This document shows, one piece after another, positions 38,893-38,930 of a stretch of DNA of 38,930 nucleotides. The notes below the pieces were generated by a model. It saw only the letters and a program-made list of their open reading frames with translations, was not told the origin of the DNA and did not search any database. Both the position numbers and the translations under genes were made by a program. The DNA is from an uncultured Oscillospiraceae bacterium. GTDB lineage: Bacteria > Bacillota > Clostridia > Oscillospirales > Oscillospiraceae. Every line of letters starts with the position of its first letter. Position 1 is the first letter of the stretch. Where the stretch lies: contig CANROZ010000003.1 in assembly GCA_947632365.1 (NCBI GenBank), positions 1-38,930 on the forward strand. Direction: 5' to 3'.

Positions 38893-38930
38893 GGAAAAAG
38901 AGCTTTTAGCGAGGAAAGAAGTAGACAAGA

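Noticed and set aside
1-38930. CRISPR arrays, tRNA or rRNA genes
   Set aside because: No regularly spaced direct repeats and no tRNA- or rRNA-like sequence were recognised on either strand.

Overview
The window looks like a chromosomal segment of an anaerobic, spore-forming, high-GC member of the Clostridia, probably Oscillospiraceae-like (Flavonifractor/Oscillibacter/Lawsonibacter type). This is inferred from GC-rich coding sequence, a spoIIID gene, a biotin-dependent Na+-pumping decarboxylase operon, a clostridial [FeFe]-hydrogenase-type protein and strong AGGAGG ribosome sites. The species cannot be fixed from the sequence alone.

Layout. (1) 1-3.6 kb, mostly minus strand: a membrane-bound XRE regulator cut by the window edge, an EamA-type transporter, a PLP-dependent methionine-gamma-lyase-family enzyme, spoIIID and a small XRE regulator. 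(2) 3.6-4.6 kb, AT-richer: an iterated operator-like dyad and a small serine recombinase gene with a one-base frameshift near its 5' end. The gene is bracketed by ~25-27 bp inverted repeats, as in an invertible segment. (3) 4.6-12.75 kb, plus strand: an AP2-domain protein, then a surface-polymer locus. The locus holds two CDP-glycerol/ribitol-type glycerophosphotransferases, a TarI/IspD-type cytidylyltransferase, an extended SDR, a radical SAM enzyme and an ABC exporter, and it ends in a strong terminator. (4) 12.8-13.4 kb: a chimeric pseudogene joining the start of a YesL/DUF624 protein to the end of a sialic-acid-lyase-type aldolase. (5) 13.5-22.4 kb: a LytTR response regulator (plus) overlapping tail-to-tail a GHKL sensor kinase (minus). 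The kinase is the last gene of a minus-strand run: AIM24 protein, an acyltransferase-like gene with an amber stop, STAS, a Cache-HAMP-SpoIIE phosphatase-HATPase protein, and a STAS-small-molecule-kinase fusion. This is a partner-switching module.

(6) 22.4-32.98 kb, plus strand: a signalling array of three hybrid histidine kinases, a free-standing Hpt protein and a REC-HD-GYP-GGDEF protein. Together they read as a multistep phosphorelay ending in cyclic-di-GMP turnover. (7) 33-38.8 kb: a biotin ligase and a [FeFe]-hydrogenase-like ferredoxin protein (minus), divergent from an oxaloacetate/acyl-CoA decarboxylase operon (alpha, gamma, biotin carrier, beta). The ligase is the expected modifier of the carrier protein. 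The window closes with three consecutive perfect hairpins.

The parts most worth following up are the recombinase with inverted repeats placed just upstream of a surface-polymer locus, the unusual partner-switching operon with its STAS-kinase fusion and antisense overlap, and the phosphorelay cluster that converges on a bifunctional c-di-GMP enzyme.
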